Source: Posidonia oceanica
Taxonomy: Eukaryota; Streptophyta; Magnoliopsida; Alismatales; Posidoniaceae
NCBI GenBank assembly: GCA_037176725.1
Contig: JAZBRS010000026.1
Coordinates: 97,013,501-97,077,500 of the forward strand
Reading direction: 5' to 3'
Length of the DNA: 64,000 nucleotides
In this document: piece by piece, positions 10,201 through 21,697 of the stretch
Position numbering within the stretch: the first letter of the stretch is position 1
Layout of the letters: each line of letters starts with the position of its first letter
The notes under the pieces: generated by a model
What the model saw: only the letters and a program-made list of their open reading frames with translations
Databases searched by the model: none
Told to the model about the DNA's origin: nothing
Made by a program: the position numbers and the translations under genes

Positions 10201-13086
10201 AACATCGATAATGCCATGCAGATACAACTGCAAAGAGAAAAGACGGGAGAAGCAAAAGCGGAAGTAAACAGCACAAGTGTGAGAACGAGCGTTGTTTAAA
10301 GACCGCACAAAGTAGATGTGAAGACCTACAAAGGGAAAGGGAAGCAAATGGAAGGATCACCACTATTTTGTGACTGTTTCTCACCAAAATGTCCCACGAT
10401 GTGTCTCGCATGCTGCCAAGAGCTTGCGATGCGATCGGATCGTGGAAAAGGGGGAAGAAAGTCGCAATTAGTGGTGAATCAGGGGAAACGCAACACAAAG
10501 CACTAGGAATATGCGAAAAGAGGAAGCAGTGTTGATAGGTAAGAAGAGGGAGTCCTATTTTATATGCTCGAGGAAACAGAAAGCAAAAACAATGCATGCA
10601 ATGCAAATGATATGCAAATGAATGCTGTGCAAGAGTTCAAGAGGACTTACCTTGGAAATCTGAAGCCTGATCTGAGATCTGCTTGGTCCATGCTGAAGAG
10701 TGCTCCGCCGGGGTCGTCCAGGTAGCTTGGTTGAGAAGATCCAACGGCCAGATCTGAAGATATCCCAGCTTCAAGGCAGAGGGGCCAGAACAGGGGAGAA
10801 GAATGGATCTAGGTGTACAGGAGGTCCTAGGGGGGTGCACAACAGGTCCTCCCATGTGAATGGGAGCTAAGAGTGCTTAAGTGTGTGCAGGAATGCCAAT
10901 ATGTAAGAATGCATGAGTGCAATACGTGCAGAATGCAAGAAAAGACCTAGGGGTGATTTTTCAGAAAACTTGGGAACTTATATGCAATTTTTGAAAAAGT
11001 AGGGGTCTAAATGCAAAGATTTTGAAAAGTTTGGGGCTTTTATGCAAGGTTTTTGAAAATTAGGGGTTCTAAGTGCAATTTTGCAGAGTGCAGGGTTCAG
11101 AATGCAATTTTACAAGGTAAACATGTATTTGGACAATTTTTGAAATCATATGGGGGATTGGCATGCAATTTTGAAATGTACAGGGCCTAAAATGTAATTT
11201 TGCAAGCAAAACAGTGGTCTTAATGGTCTCGGAATGCAAACAGAGGACCTATATGTAATTTTTAAATATGCAGGGTCTAAAATGCAATTTTATAGGCAAA
11301 AATATGCATTTAAATGATTTTTATAAGCATGCAGAGGACCTATATGCAATTTTAAAACATGTAGGGTCTAAAATGCAATTTTATAAGCAAAATATGCATT
11401 TAAATGTATGCTGTGCATTAATGAAGGACCTATATGCAAAAATTAGAAAGTATGGGGGGAAATGATGCAATGTAGTAAGAAAAATTGAAAAATAAAAGCC
11501 TAAGTTAACAGAACAGAGGACTGAAGTGCAAATAGGGAAAACAGCAGGGACTAAAATTGCAATTTACTAAGGTAAAATACAAGCATTAAATCAGATTATT
11601 GATGGAAGGACTAACATGCAATAATAGAAAACTAGAGGGTCAGAATTAAAATAAGCACTGAAAGAAAACACTACAGAGGGACTCACATGTAATTAATCAA
11701 TTTTTTAGATTTTTCATGCAATTTCATAAGATTTTAATTCAGAATTAAATGAGTTTTAAACAGAGGCAGGACCAGAATGCAATAATGTAAAATAGCAACG
11801 TAGATATGCAATTTAGTAACAAAAAAGCATGGTAAAGAAAAAATAAAGGAACAGTAGCAGGCCAGCGGCCATGGACACTGTAGCAAATGCTACCAGTGCC
11901 CATGAACGCCGAAGAAGGGGGGTTGAGGCGCGCTGGTGCAGCGGCGGCCTGCTCCAGAGCCGTGCGGAGGTCGGCGATGCGTCGGAGGGCTATGACGGAG
12001 CCTGGGGATGGCCGGAGAAGACGTCGGAAGTTTACAGACCTGCTTAGAGGTTGGGAAGACGATCAGCACGACGAGAGGATGTTCTGAAGGCACCGGCGTG
12101 ATCCTGGGGTACGTGCGGAGCTGGGACGACCATCGGGGCAGTGTTCTGCAGACTTGAGCGGTGGGATGGCATCTGGGCTCGCCGTAGAAGAAAGAGTTGA
12201 CCGCCGAGCTGACTTTGGGGCAGAGGCGAGGAAACCCTAATCTAGGTGGCTAGGAAGTTGAAGAAGAAGCAGACTAATCTACTGGTGCAGAGGAATACTT
12301 GATTCGACGGCCGAATCGTTCCCCCGACGTTGGCTGATTTTGCAGAAGACGGCGAGCTTCGTCTGAGCATTGCAGAGGTCATCGATGGGCTGCGATCGTC
12401 CAGCTCTGCTCAGTGGAGTCCTACGGAGCTTGGCGAACATTCGGAGTGAAGCTTTGCAGTCAGAAGACGAAACAACGACTTTTGGGTACACAGCAAGTCG
12501 CCTGAGGTGGGGGTGGCGATGTACTGCTCTCCAGATCAGTAGGAAGGTGGTGGTGATTTGCTGGAGGTCAGCCGAGCGTTTTTGGATGGTTAGGTTAGGT
12601 CGTGGAGGCCTAGAAAGGGAATTAGTTGATGTGGTGTTTTCTGGATCAGAAGGGAGGCTAAGTGTTTGTAGTGGATGAAGCGGTCAGTGGTGAGCTGCTG
12701 GAGTGGAGCTCAGGGGGGTTGAAAAGGTGATGTTCTGGTGGATTAGAGGGTGGAGTTTGGGTAGGAGTAGAGGCCTGTGGTGTTGGGAATTTTTGGGGAG
12801 GTAGAGTTGGGTTGCTGTTGTTGTTTCAGGGTGGTGTCGGAGTGATTTTGGGTCGGAAACGGCTGTGGAATGGGAGAGTGTATTGCTGGGATTCTGGGTG
12901 AGTTTGGGGAAGGAATTGGGAGTGGTTTGAGGGCTGTTGGATGCTCTGGTTTCGGTGGAATGGAAGAGGAAGAAGAGGCTTGGATTTTCAATGGAAGAAG
13001 GGAGGGATTTGGGTGACTATCTGCTCCGGATTCTCTCACTTTCTCTTGGACGACGAAAAGGCGATCGAGGAGAAGAAGGCTGGAGT

Positions 13087-13094
13087 CTTTTAAG
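13087..13094 (-). promoter_or_regulatory. Candidate TATA-like element in the B 3' LTR
   Basis: Minus strand CTTAAAAG followed by ACTCCAGCC. The matching place in A (36570-36577, 54905-54912) and C (29203-29210) reads GATAAAAG followed by CCAGCC. Conservation of a TATA-like AAAA core at one place in diverged LTRs makes this the best promoter candidate. The core is weak and untested. Confidence 0.35.
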
Positions 13095-15042
13095 CAGCTA
13101 GAATGGAGTGGAGCGTGGTTGATTTTGAATTGCCACCGGCGGAAGCAACTGCAGCTGAGGTGAAGGGAGGCGGCCGATGAGGGTGACGGGCAATAAATGC
13201 CCCCGGAGAAGCCGCTGAGACGCGAGAGAGGAAGGTGCGAGCTGGAGCTGATGGGATCGTGAGGGAGAAGAATTGAAATTCAAAGAGGAGAGGGAGCTGG
13301 CAGGAGATGACTGTGGCAGAAGAAGAAGAAGGAGGGAAAAGGAGGAAGAAGGCTGGCGTGCGTGGGCCGGGCTGCGCGAAAAGAAAAAATAAAAGAAAGA
13401 GAGAAAAGAAAGAAGGGAAGAGGGAGAGGTGGTGGGAAGAATGGGCCGGACTGGGCCCAGCAAGAAAAGAAAGAAAAATAAAAAGAAAGGAAGAAAGGAA
13501 GGAAAGGGAAGAGGAAGAGAAAGAAGAAAGAAATAAAATAGATAAAAATAAAATAAAAATAGAAAAAGTTATTAGATTGATTATGTTTTAAGTTAGGACT
13601 TTGATTAAGTTTTTTAATGATTGTTTTTGATTAGTTAATTAGGTTTAAAGGGATTTAGTTTTGATTAGGGTTTTTAGGGTTTTCTTTGTTTTTGATTTGT
13701 TTTTGATTTTGATTAAATGTTTGTTAAGTCTTTTAAGTTGTTTTTTAATTATGTTTCTCTTGTTGAGTACTTGGGGTGTCAATTAGGATTTTTTTAAAGT
13801 TTGTTTTTAGATTAATTAGGGTGAGTTTTAGATTTTATTCTTGATCCTTTTTCCTTAAGTCTTCTTTGGTTTGTTTCTTTTTTTTTTAATTTTGTTTGTT
13901 AAATTCTTTTAGCATTTTTTTGTTAGGTCTTCTTGTTAAGTTTTTAATTAAGTGTTTTTAGATTTTTGATTGTTTGTTTTTACTTTTTAATTAAGTTTTC
14001 AATTTTTTTTCTTTTAGAATTGTTAAGTTTAAGTTTTTTCCTTAATTACTAACCTTAGTATTTCTTAAGTGTTTTCTTTCTTTTAGGATTTGTTTTCTTA
14101 ATTGTTTTTCTAATAGGATTATACTTTTACTTGTTTTGATTACATTTTGATTTTTTCCTTGATTTTACAGCATTTTCCTTTTGTTTGTTTTGCATTTTTA
14201 AGTTGCATTCTTGATTTTCCATTTTAGCTAGATTTAGTTAGGTTTAGGTTTTTAATTGTTTGTTTAATGTTTTTAATTACTTTTCTTAGGGTTTTGGTTT
14301 GTTTTCCTTTTGTTTTAGGGTTTTAGAGGTTTTCATGGATTTTTTAGGGATTTAGTAAGAGAAAGGAAAAGAAAAGGAAAAGGAAGAAGAAAAGGGAGAA
14401 ATGGAGGAATAAAGAGGAAAGAGAGGGGTTAAAAGAAAATAATTTTTTGAAAATCAAAGAAAATGCTAAAAATAAGATAAAAATGGAAATAAGATTGAGA
14501 AGAGATATATGCACAAGGGGGGCACACAGCCAGGCAAGAAGAAGGGAGAGAAGGGGGTGAAAGGAGGGAGGATAATCAGGAGAGAGAGAGGAGAGAGAAA
14601 AGAATAATCCAAGAGAGAGAAAAGGATAATTTGGGTAAATGGAGGGGTTAGAAGTTTTGAAAAGAGGTGAAATTTGGGGAGTGTGTGGCCTAGGGTCTCT
14701 AGTATTGGACCTAGGGTTGTGGTTTAGTTTTGAGAAAGTTTTGGAAGGGTTTTGAGGTGTAGAAAAAGGGTAGTTTTACCTAGGTTTTCTAGGATTTTTG
14801 GGAGTTGTTTTGGTTTGAAAATTTCTAAGTGTTTGGGTAGGTTTGCTAAGTTGGGAGTGGTGAGTTTTCCTATAGTTTTTGGGTAGGTTTTGGGCTTGGG
14901 AAATGGGTGTAATCTTAGGTCAAGTTTAGGCTTGTTTTGAAGGATAGGATGAAAAGGATTGTGTAGTTTTGACCTAGGTTTGGATCTAGAAGTCACCAGA
15001 AGATTCCAAGTGATTCAAGCCTGTCACAATGGGGTGTCAACA

Positions 15043-15058
15043 GATGCCCCTCCCTGAG
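15043..15058 (-). other. Polypurine tract of element B
   Basis: Minus strand CTCAGGGAGGGGCATC, directly followed by the LTR start TGTTGACACC. It is identical over 16 bases to the PPT of element A. Confidence 0.85.
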
Positions 15059-15570
15059 CGAGGTCAAGCGAAGCGAGGCCGCTGCTCAGGGTTGACAAGA
15101 CACCCCATCTGACTGACGGGAGTAGAGATTTGCTTTGGGCGTGAGTTACTTATTCGACGGATGCACCGAAAATCATAGCCCGTTGCCGCATTGCAAAGTA
15201 TGCAATGCATGCCAATGCAAATGCAATGCAAATGTTAGTGCAAAAGTTAGTACAGCTAAGAATGCCGATGCAGCAAAAGATGTTGATGATGCTGGACTAG
15301 TATGCAGTGCTAGAAAAGGAAAGTGCAAAGGTGATGCAAAAGAAGAAAGCTAAAAAGAAACGAGATGCGGCACAAGGACTCTGCAGGCAGGCCAAACTTG
15401 CGCGACAAGGCGAGGAGGAAAAGTGCAGCTTGTCCCCGCTCAGGGAGCAAGCTAGCAAAGAGGGGTACGAGGGGAGAGAGGCCGACTCTCCTATCGCAAA
15501 GGGATGCGGGACTTTGCCTTCCTGGGACAAAGTCGCGCGAAGAGGGTGATAAGGTGTCGGGCTTATCGCC
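15059..15570 (-). other. Element B 3'UTR, unique part next to the PPT
   Basis: This 0.5-kb stretch is the counterpart of 52440-52987 in A. Both contain the GCGACAAGGCGAGG/TTGTCGCACAAG and GGGACAAAGTCGCGC/GCGTGGCCTTGTCCC landmarks and a GCAATGCAAATGCAA-type microrepeat. No coding sequence is seen. Confidence 0.6.
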
Positions 15571-16665
15571 GGATAGTTTACGGTCTTATCAACCGGAAGT
15601 GATAGTTTACGGACCTATCAACCGGAAGTGATAGTTTACGAATCTATCAACCGGAAGCGATAGTTTATGGACCTATCAACCGGAAGCAGTTGTGAGTGAT
15701 AGTTACTGGATATCAGCCATATAACATGGTTGTGCAGGATAGTTTACGGTCCTATCAACCGGAAGCGATAGTTTACGGGCCTATCAACCGGGAGCGATAG
15801 TTTACGGGCCTATCAATCAGGAGCGATAGTTTATGGTCCTATCAACCGGAAGCACAATCCATGAGTGATAGTTACTGGTTATCAGTCATATAACGCAAAG
15901 CCAGAGAATGATAGTTTACGGTCCTATCAATCGGAAGCGATAGTTTACGGGCCTATCAACTGGGAGCGATAGTTTACAGGCCTATCAACCAGGAGCGATA
16001 GTTTACGGTCCTATCAACCGGAAAAGGGCATTTGCCAGTGATAGTTACTGGATATCAGCCGTATAACATGATTGGCGCAGCGATAGTTTACGGTCCTATC
16101 AACCGGAAGCGATAGTTTACGGACCTATTAACCGGGAGCGATAGTTTACGGACCTATCAACCGGGAGCGATAGTTTACGGACCTATCAATCGAGAGTGAT
16201 AGTTTATGGACCTATCAACCGGAAAGCACAATCATGAGGGATAGTTACTAGTTATCAGCTGTATAATGCAATTGCAAGTGATAGTTTACGGTCCTATCAA
16301 CCAGAAGCGATAGTTTACGGGCCTATCAACCGGGAGCGATAGTTTACGGGCCTATCAACCGGGAGCGATAGTTTACGGGCCTATCAACCGGAAGCGATAG
16401 TTTACGGTCCTATCAACCGAAAAGTGCAATTGTAAGGGATAGTTACTGGATATCAGCCGTATAACGTAATTGCAAGTGATAGTTTCGGATATCAGCCAAG
16501 GATGAGTTTTGGATCATCAGCTAGAGAATGATAGTTTACGGCCCTATCAACCGGAAAGTGCAATTACGAGGGATAGTTATTGGATGTCAGCCGTATAACA
16601 CAACTGCGGGCTAAATAAGACTTCAGTCCAAGATGATAGTTTACGATCCTGTCAACCGGAAAGAG
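15571..16665 (-). repeat. 29-bp tandem array in the B 3'UTR
   Basis: About 25 or more copies of a unit that reads on the plus strand GATAGTTTACGGACCTATC plus ten bases (AACCGGAAGC or variants). Each copy holds the inverted repeat GATAG-9 bases-CTATC. Groups of three to five copies are separated by another recurring motif, GATAGTTACTGGATATCAGC followed by GTATAAC, giving a higher-order period of about 160-190 bases. The same two motifs occur in the A 3'UTR (51536-52440) in fewer copies. Confidence 0.9.
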
Positions 16666-16668
16666 CAG

Positions 16669-16705
<37 letters not shown>

Positions 16706-16835
16706 AATGGTTGATTGATTGATTGATTGATTGATGGATTGATGATTGATTGAAATTGATAAGAAAAAGAGTGATTGATTGAAATTGATAAGAAAGGAGG
16801 GATTGATTGATTGAAAGATTGATAAGAGAAAGATT
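16669..16835. repeat. GATT tetranucleotide microsatellite
   Basis: Interrupted runs of GATT (reverse strand AATC), at first about ten uninterrupted copies and then shorter runs broken by AATTGATAAGAAA segments. In A the corresponding place has only ATCAATCAATC between other repeats, so this is a local expansion in B. Confidence 0.85.
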
Positions 16836-17406
16836 GATAAGATATCGGACTTATCGGCCGGCAAATGAATAAAAGAATAGAATGATAAGATATCGGACTT
16901 ATCGGCCGGCAAAGGGGGGATAAAGGAATGATAAGATATTAGACTTATCGGCCGGCAAAGGGAAAGAGATGATAAGATATTGGACTTATCAGCCGGCAAA
17001 GGGAGAGAGATGATAAGATATCGGACTTATCGACCGGCAAATGAATAAAAGAATAGAATGATAAGATATCGGACTTATCGGCCGGCAAAGAAGGGATAAA
17101 GAAATGATAAGATATCAGACTTATCGGCCGGCAAAGGGAAAGAGATGATAAGATATCAGACTTATCGGTCGGCAAATGAATAAAAGAATAAAATGATAAG
17201 ATATCGAACTTATCGGCCGGTAAAGAGGGGATAAAGGAATGATAAGATATCAGACTTATCGGCCGGCAAAGGGAAAGAGATGATAAGATATCGGACTTAT
17301 CGGCCGGCAAATGAATAAAAGAATAGAATGATAAGATATCGGACTTATCAGCCGGCAAAGAGGGGATAAAGGAATGATAAGATATCGGACTTATCGGCCG
17401 GCAAAT
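16836..17406 (-). repeat. Higher-order tandem array with 13 GATAAG...CTTATC monomers
   Basis: Thirteen copies of the core GATAAGATATCGGACTTATC plus GGCCGGCAAA. The copies differ in the linker, which cycles through three types: ATGAATAAAAGAATAGA, a GGGGATAAAGGA type, and GGGAAAGAG. The three-monomer block of roughly 120-130 bases repeats about four times, a higher-order repeat. Element A has just two copies of the core at the matching place (51061-51085 and 51208-51232, opposite strand text). Plus-frame and minus-frame ORFs over this array are artefacts. Confidence 0.9.
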
Positions 17407-17944
17407 GAATGGGTTTCGCGAGAGCGAATCATCCCATGATACCAGGAATATCATGAGGGAAAGAGAGGGAGAATGATACCAAGAGGCGATCAAAAGATGC
17501 CCCTGGTATCAGGATGATACCAGGGGTTGGCCAACGTGTCCTTGGCATCGAAAGCAGAGGGTGATGACAAAACTGTCGTGTTTGCCAGACGAGTAGTTTG
17601 GGGTACTAGCCCAAAGATGATGACAGGTTGACGGGCCTATCGCCAGGCAGTTGGGGGTGCCAGCCCTTGGATGAAGATCCGGATGACGGTGCCCGGCAGC
17701 TTGTTCGTTCAGATGTCATGGGTCAGCAGTTGGGTTGACTGATGAGGACTTTCCTGCAGTGTTTGGAAGCAAGTCTGGCTAGGGGCCCTGCAGATATGAT
17801 TGATATGATGATGTATGCACTTGAAGCAGATTTGAAATGCAAACAGGTGGCTCAGAACGCCTTTGTATTGATTGAACTTGATTACATGCCTGTGATAGGC
17901 CAAAAGTTTACAGCAGAAAATAGGCAGACAGTTACATGGATGCT
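17407..17944 (-). other. Element B 3'UTR between the DUF7745-like pseudogene and the arrays
   Basis: This is the counterpart of 50313-50990 in A. Shared landmarks are the GATACCAGGGG/ACACCAGGGGC segment, the GCCAACGTGTCCTTGGCATCGAAAG segment and the GTTGGGGGTGCCAGCCC segment. A has an 83-bp duplication here that B lacks. No coding sequence is seen. Confidence 0.55.
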
Positions 17945-18936
17945 TTAGTCGGTCCGGGCTTTCTTTGCCCTCCAGGAGTCAGAGAATTGCGGAGCGCCAA
18001 GAGGTATTTCACTGATAGGCCAGAAAGCTTCTACCTTCATCAGATATTCGGGTGTACATCCCGAGCCTTGTGCAGATGCCAGGTCAGTAGACCGTACTCC
18101 ATGCTGCATGAGATCAGCCAGTTTTGTTGTAGCAGATGTTGTCCCATAAGGATATGCTTGAAGGAGTCTTGGGGCTGTGCTGTCTATGAAGGTGCCCTGC
18201 TGGAGGCCGAACTGCCGCATGACTCGGATGGGGTGATACTCCACACCTTCAGTGAATCCAGGTAGCACCACGAGTCGCGCGTCGCGGGTATCGAAGAAGA
18301 TAGTAAAGGGCTCGACCACAGACGGGATGATGCGCCAGGTGACGGTGTCGTCCGTCAGCTCAGATAACTTCTTGTATTCTTCGGGGACCTTCTTGATTGT
18401 CTTGGCGTGGCCGCTATTGCAGTATGTTTCAATGATGTGGCCTCGGGGGCGCAGTAAGTCCAGTTCAAGGTGGGCAGCTAGCCAGATCTGTACTAGCACT
18501 CCACAACCGTAGAAGTGGCGGCAGCGGTGGGAGATGCGGTCCAGTCCGCAGTAAGTTTCAGCCAAGACGACTGGTGCCAGGTCGATCTGCCTAGTCACCA
18601 CAGCTAGTGCGATTTCGGCAATTTCTATCGTGACTGTCATCCGGCCATGAGTGAAGATCAGCTCTCCTAGAAATCGTGTGACAAATCCCCGAAGCCACAA
18701 GCCAGAGTAGGTGTCAGTTCAGTTCTTCCGAAGCGGAAGACATGGTGCGTCGGCTTCTAGAATCTTACGGCAGCGCACAGAAGATGATGGCTCACTTCGA
18801 CATCAGCCGCTTTCAGTAGCTTTGTAGGTATGCCCCAGAGGCGCAGCTTCTCGCAGTCTTCCTGAGTAAGCTTGCCAATCCAGCCCCGCAGGGCTTCAGA
18901 ATAGTGTACTGGGGTTTCAAGAGTTGGATATCCCAT
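17945..18936 (-). pseudogene. DUF7745/plant-mobile-domain-like protein, broken copy in element B
   Basis: The ATG at 18936-18934 matches the ATG at 49110 in element A; similarity between the two copies becomes clearly protein-like from this point (MG-PTL-TP, SEALR-W, LRLWGIPTKLLKAADVE). The copy carries a TAG where A has the Trp codon of RFW, and it has lost about 200 bases corresponding to 49345-49555 of A. The remaining 251 codons (17945-18700) are open and contain GELIFTHGRMTVTIEIAEI, IDLAPVVLAETYCGLDRIS, and YHPIRVMRQFGLQQG. Codon-level similarity to A over this part is high, with many conservative replacements. It is not translatable as a whole. Function is discussed under the A copy. 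Confidence 0.75.
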
Positions 18937-20374
18937 GGCGCAGGCCGTAGGGGTACAGGCAGATGCTGCAGAGCTTGAAGGTACCTGTTATCAATGTTGC
19001 AGACAGTCAGATCACACAGGCATATAATCTTTAACAGGAAGCAGAATCTGCAGCTTATAAAGCAGTTCAATAATGTTCAGCAGTTAATATCAGAACATAG
19101 CAGCTAAGCACACATAGGCAGGAGAGTTCTGTAGCAGTCTTGTTGACACGGGGCGAGGACTTGGCAGGAGATCTGGACCAGCGCAGCTCGAACGGTCGTC
19201 AACACGTGCTTGGCAAGGAGTACTGTCTTAGAGTCGAAGCAAGTTGCAGAGCGGGACGATTGATAGGAAGGAAAGGATAATTGAAGATGCATGTATGCAT
19301 GATGTAGGTTGGTATGCTTAAGAGATGATTAGCATGCTAGGATGCCCTCAGCATACGGAGTGCTTTGGTGCCTGCTGCAGAGGAAGGGAGTGGTCCTTGA
19401 CTCACTGGGCCCTACTTGGACTCTTAGCTTGCTGGTGGCACTCTGGAACGGGTGTTGGCAGTATACAGGTGGTGGTGTGGTGAGGACAGGCTACCTGTCG
19501 AGCTCTCAGGACCTACACCTATTCTTTCTGCTCTCTTTTCTTGTGATTTCTCCCTCATGGGTATGCAGTCTTTCTCTGCCCCTAGCTAGGAGGTGGTAAA
19601 TGTTTGCTTTTGGAGGGAAGTGGTAGACCCTTTTAGGCTTACACCATTGGGTTTCTTGTAAGGTACGGGGGGATGATATTGCCTGTATTTTCGGGTTGAT
19701 CCTTGTCTAACCCTTTTCTTTTTTCTTTCTTTTTCCTTTTTGCTTGCTTTTTTTTGTTTGCTTGTTTGTTTTCTTTTTCCTTTTTTTTTCACAGGCTTTT
19801 GCTATCCCCATTTTGGAGGTAAATGGAAGGGTGTTTGGGTTGTAATGGATGTGGGCTTTGGGTCTGCTGTGTGATGGGTAGAAGGAGCAAGGTTAAACTG
19901 CACACCCCTATCTCTAGGGCCGGCTTCTGTCTTCGTCTTCTGATCCTTGGACGCGCCCAAGCCTAGATGTCTATTCTCACTTTTTTCAACCTCACATCCT
20001 AGCATTTTTTCTTCCTCAGAGGTGTATGTCCTTACGAGTTTTAGGCAGTTCGCCTGTCCTGATTGATGGTGGCTCCCTCACTAGCTAAGGTGTCTAAGTA
20101 GTGCCGGGAAAGGCAAGGTGGACTCTTTCTAGAGCAGGCAAGCACTTCCGGTTTTCATCACCGGGCAGAAGATGCAATGCGTGACTTGAGAGGATGATGA
20201 TGATGATATGGAAAAATGGATGATGCATGAGTAGGATAGAGGAGGTATAAGTGGTTGTTCAAGAAGTAAAGTAAGAGGCAAGATAGCAGATGCAGGTAGA
20301 ATGGGAATGTAAGAAGTGAGAATGTAAGTGTATAGGTGGGAGAAGAGTATCTGCAACGGGGCCGCTTTTGGCTA
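18937..20374 (-). other. Element B spacer between integrase and the DUF7745-like pseudogene
   Basis: Homologous to 47679-49109 in A, including GAAAACCGGAAGTGCTTGCC, the A-rich (minus strand) tract at about 19690-19795, the CACACCCCTATCTCTAGGGCC segment and the GAGGGAGCCACCATC segment. Neither copy has a shared open frame. A run resembling a splice acceptor, TTGATAACAG on the minus strand at about 18990-19000, precedes the pseudogene ATG. The spacer may be an intron or a promoter-bearing leader for the downstream gene. This is inference. Confidence 0.5.
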
Positions 20375-21697
20375 CTAATAATACTTCTTGAGGTAGCAGA
20401 GGTTGACGAACTCAGACTGCTCGACTTGATCCATATCCTCAAGAGTTACGGTGCCGCTCGAAAAGACTTGCTTGACCACAAAGGGGCCATGCCAGTTAGG
20501 TCGGAATTTCCCTCGACCATCAGGCAAGTAAATGGCGCACAGAACAAGATCCCCTGTCTGGAAGCCTCTTGGCAGAACTTTCTTCAAGTAAGATCTGGCC
20601 ATTCTCTTTTGATAGCAGTGAGCATTATGCATAGCTTGCAGCCTGTGCTCATCAATCAGGTTCAGTTGGATGCAGCGGTCTTCGACCCATTCTGCTTCAT
20701 CAAACTCAGCTTCACGTAGGATCCGTAGTGAGCGGATCTCCACCTCGACGCGCAGCACTGCCTTCATGCCATACACTAGAGAGTATGGGGTGGCGCCTGT
20801 TGAAGTGCAGACAGATGTCCTATACACCTAGAGTGCGTAAGGAAGCTTGTCGTGCCAGTCCTTATGAGTTTCCGCCATTTTCTTCAGGATTTTGACCAGA
20901 TTTTTGTTGGCGGACTCCACTGCACCATTCATCTGTGGCCGGTAAGGCGAGGATCTGTGATGTTTCATATTGAAGCTCCGTAGATAGTCTTTGATCCTCT
21001 TAGCAATGAAATTTGTGCCATTGTCAGATATAATTGCATGCGGGACCCCATACCGGGCTATGATATTGTTTTTGATGAACTTTTTTGTAGCCACGGCAGT
21101 CACCGTCTTGTAGGAAGTCGCTTCCACCCATTTAGTGAAGTAATCAATCGCTACCAGAATGTAACGATGACCATTAGAAGCTGGAGGGTGAATGGCGCCA
21201 ATGACATCAATCCCCCAGGTGGAAAAGGGCCACGGCGACGACATGCTGTGCAGTTCTTGAGGGGGCGCCTGAATAAAGTTGCCGTGCACTTGACAGTTAT
21301 GGCATCTGCGCACGAATCGGCAGCAGTCAGCTTCCATAGTTAGCCAGTAGTATCCTTGCAGCATTATCTTCTTGGCTAGGAGGACGCCATTCATGTGTGG
21401 GCCACAGGTCCCCGCATGCACTTGAAGCATCAGTGCATCAGCCTCTGATTTGTTTAGGCAGCGTAGGAGCATTTGATTGTATGATCTCTTGTATAACTGT
21501 CCTGCCCCTAATACATACTTTGACGCTAGATGCGTCAGAGTTCTCTTGTCCACTGCTGAGGTACCGGGTGGAAAGCTGCCAGACTCCAAGAAAGCTTTTA
21601 TGTCTTTGTACCAGGGCTGCTCCTCTGCTGTTGAATCTACCTCTTTAATGTTCATACAGTGTGCAGGCTGCTCAATGCAAGTAACAGATACATCCAC
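20375..21697 (-). pseudogene. Element B integrase (HHCC, D,D35E, C-terminal domain), one stop
   Basis: The frame 21697-20828 covers the N-terminal zinc domain (H94, H101, C132, C135 of this frame, in LQVHAGTCGPH and CHNC) and the catalytic core with D164 (GIDVIGA), D225 (ISDNGTNF) and E261 (NGAVESANKN). The two last residues are 35 apart, the standard D,D35E spacing. A TAG at 20828-20830 replaces the Trp codon that A has at YALW. The frame then continues through 20375 with the C-terminal domain (ATPYSLVYGM, GPFVVKQVF) and ends NLCYLKKYY. There is no chromodomain, as expected for the Tat branch. It would insert element DNA with a 5-bp stagger. The stop makes it a pseudogene, although all catalytic residues are still present. 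Confidence 0.88.

Larger units (their letters stand above)
9057..15042 (-). mobile_element. 3' LTR of element B
   Basis: The 5' end (minus strand) starts TGTTGACACCCCATTGTGAC at 15042 next to the PPT, and the 3' end is ...GGGATTTCTACA at 9057. Length is 5986 bases. It matches the partial 5' LTR at 60188-64000 throughout the shared part, with scattered mostly transition differences. It contains a PBS echo (9222-9232), a conserved leader block (about 9395-9495), a 30-bp tandem array (9740-10200), a stretch of GCAATTTT/TATGCA-type degenerate repeats (10900-11870), a GC-richer segment (11870-13460) and a long T-rich segment (13560-14340). A long minus-strand frame here (9590-10606) is an artefact of the tandem array. 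Confidence 0.9.

Noticed and set aside
9590..10606. 338-codon minus-strand frame rich in Cys, Phe, Arg and Ala
   Set aside because: It lies over the 30-bp tandem array of the B LTR. Similar frames appear in several reading frames and on both strands of all arrays because the 30-base period is a multiple of three.
15571..16665. CRISPR-like array of about 29-bp direct repeats
   Set aside because: There are no unique spacers; units abut directly. The setting is a plant retrotransposon 3'UTR.
16945..17493. 182-codon minus-strand frame with repeated DKSDILS/LCRPIS segments
   Set aside because: It is a translation of the 3'UTR higher-order array; no conservation with A and no start or context of a gene.
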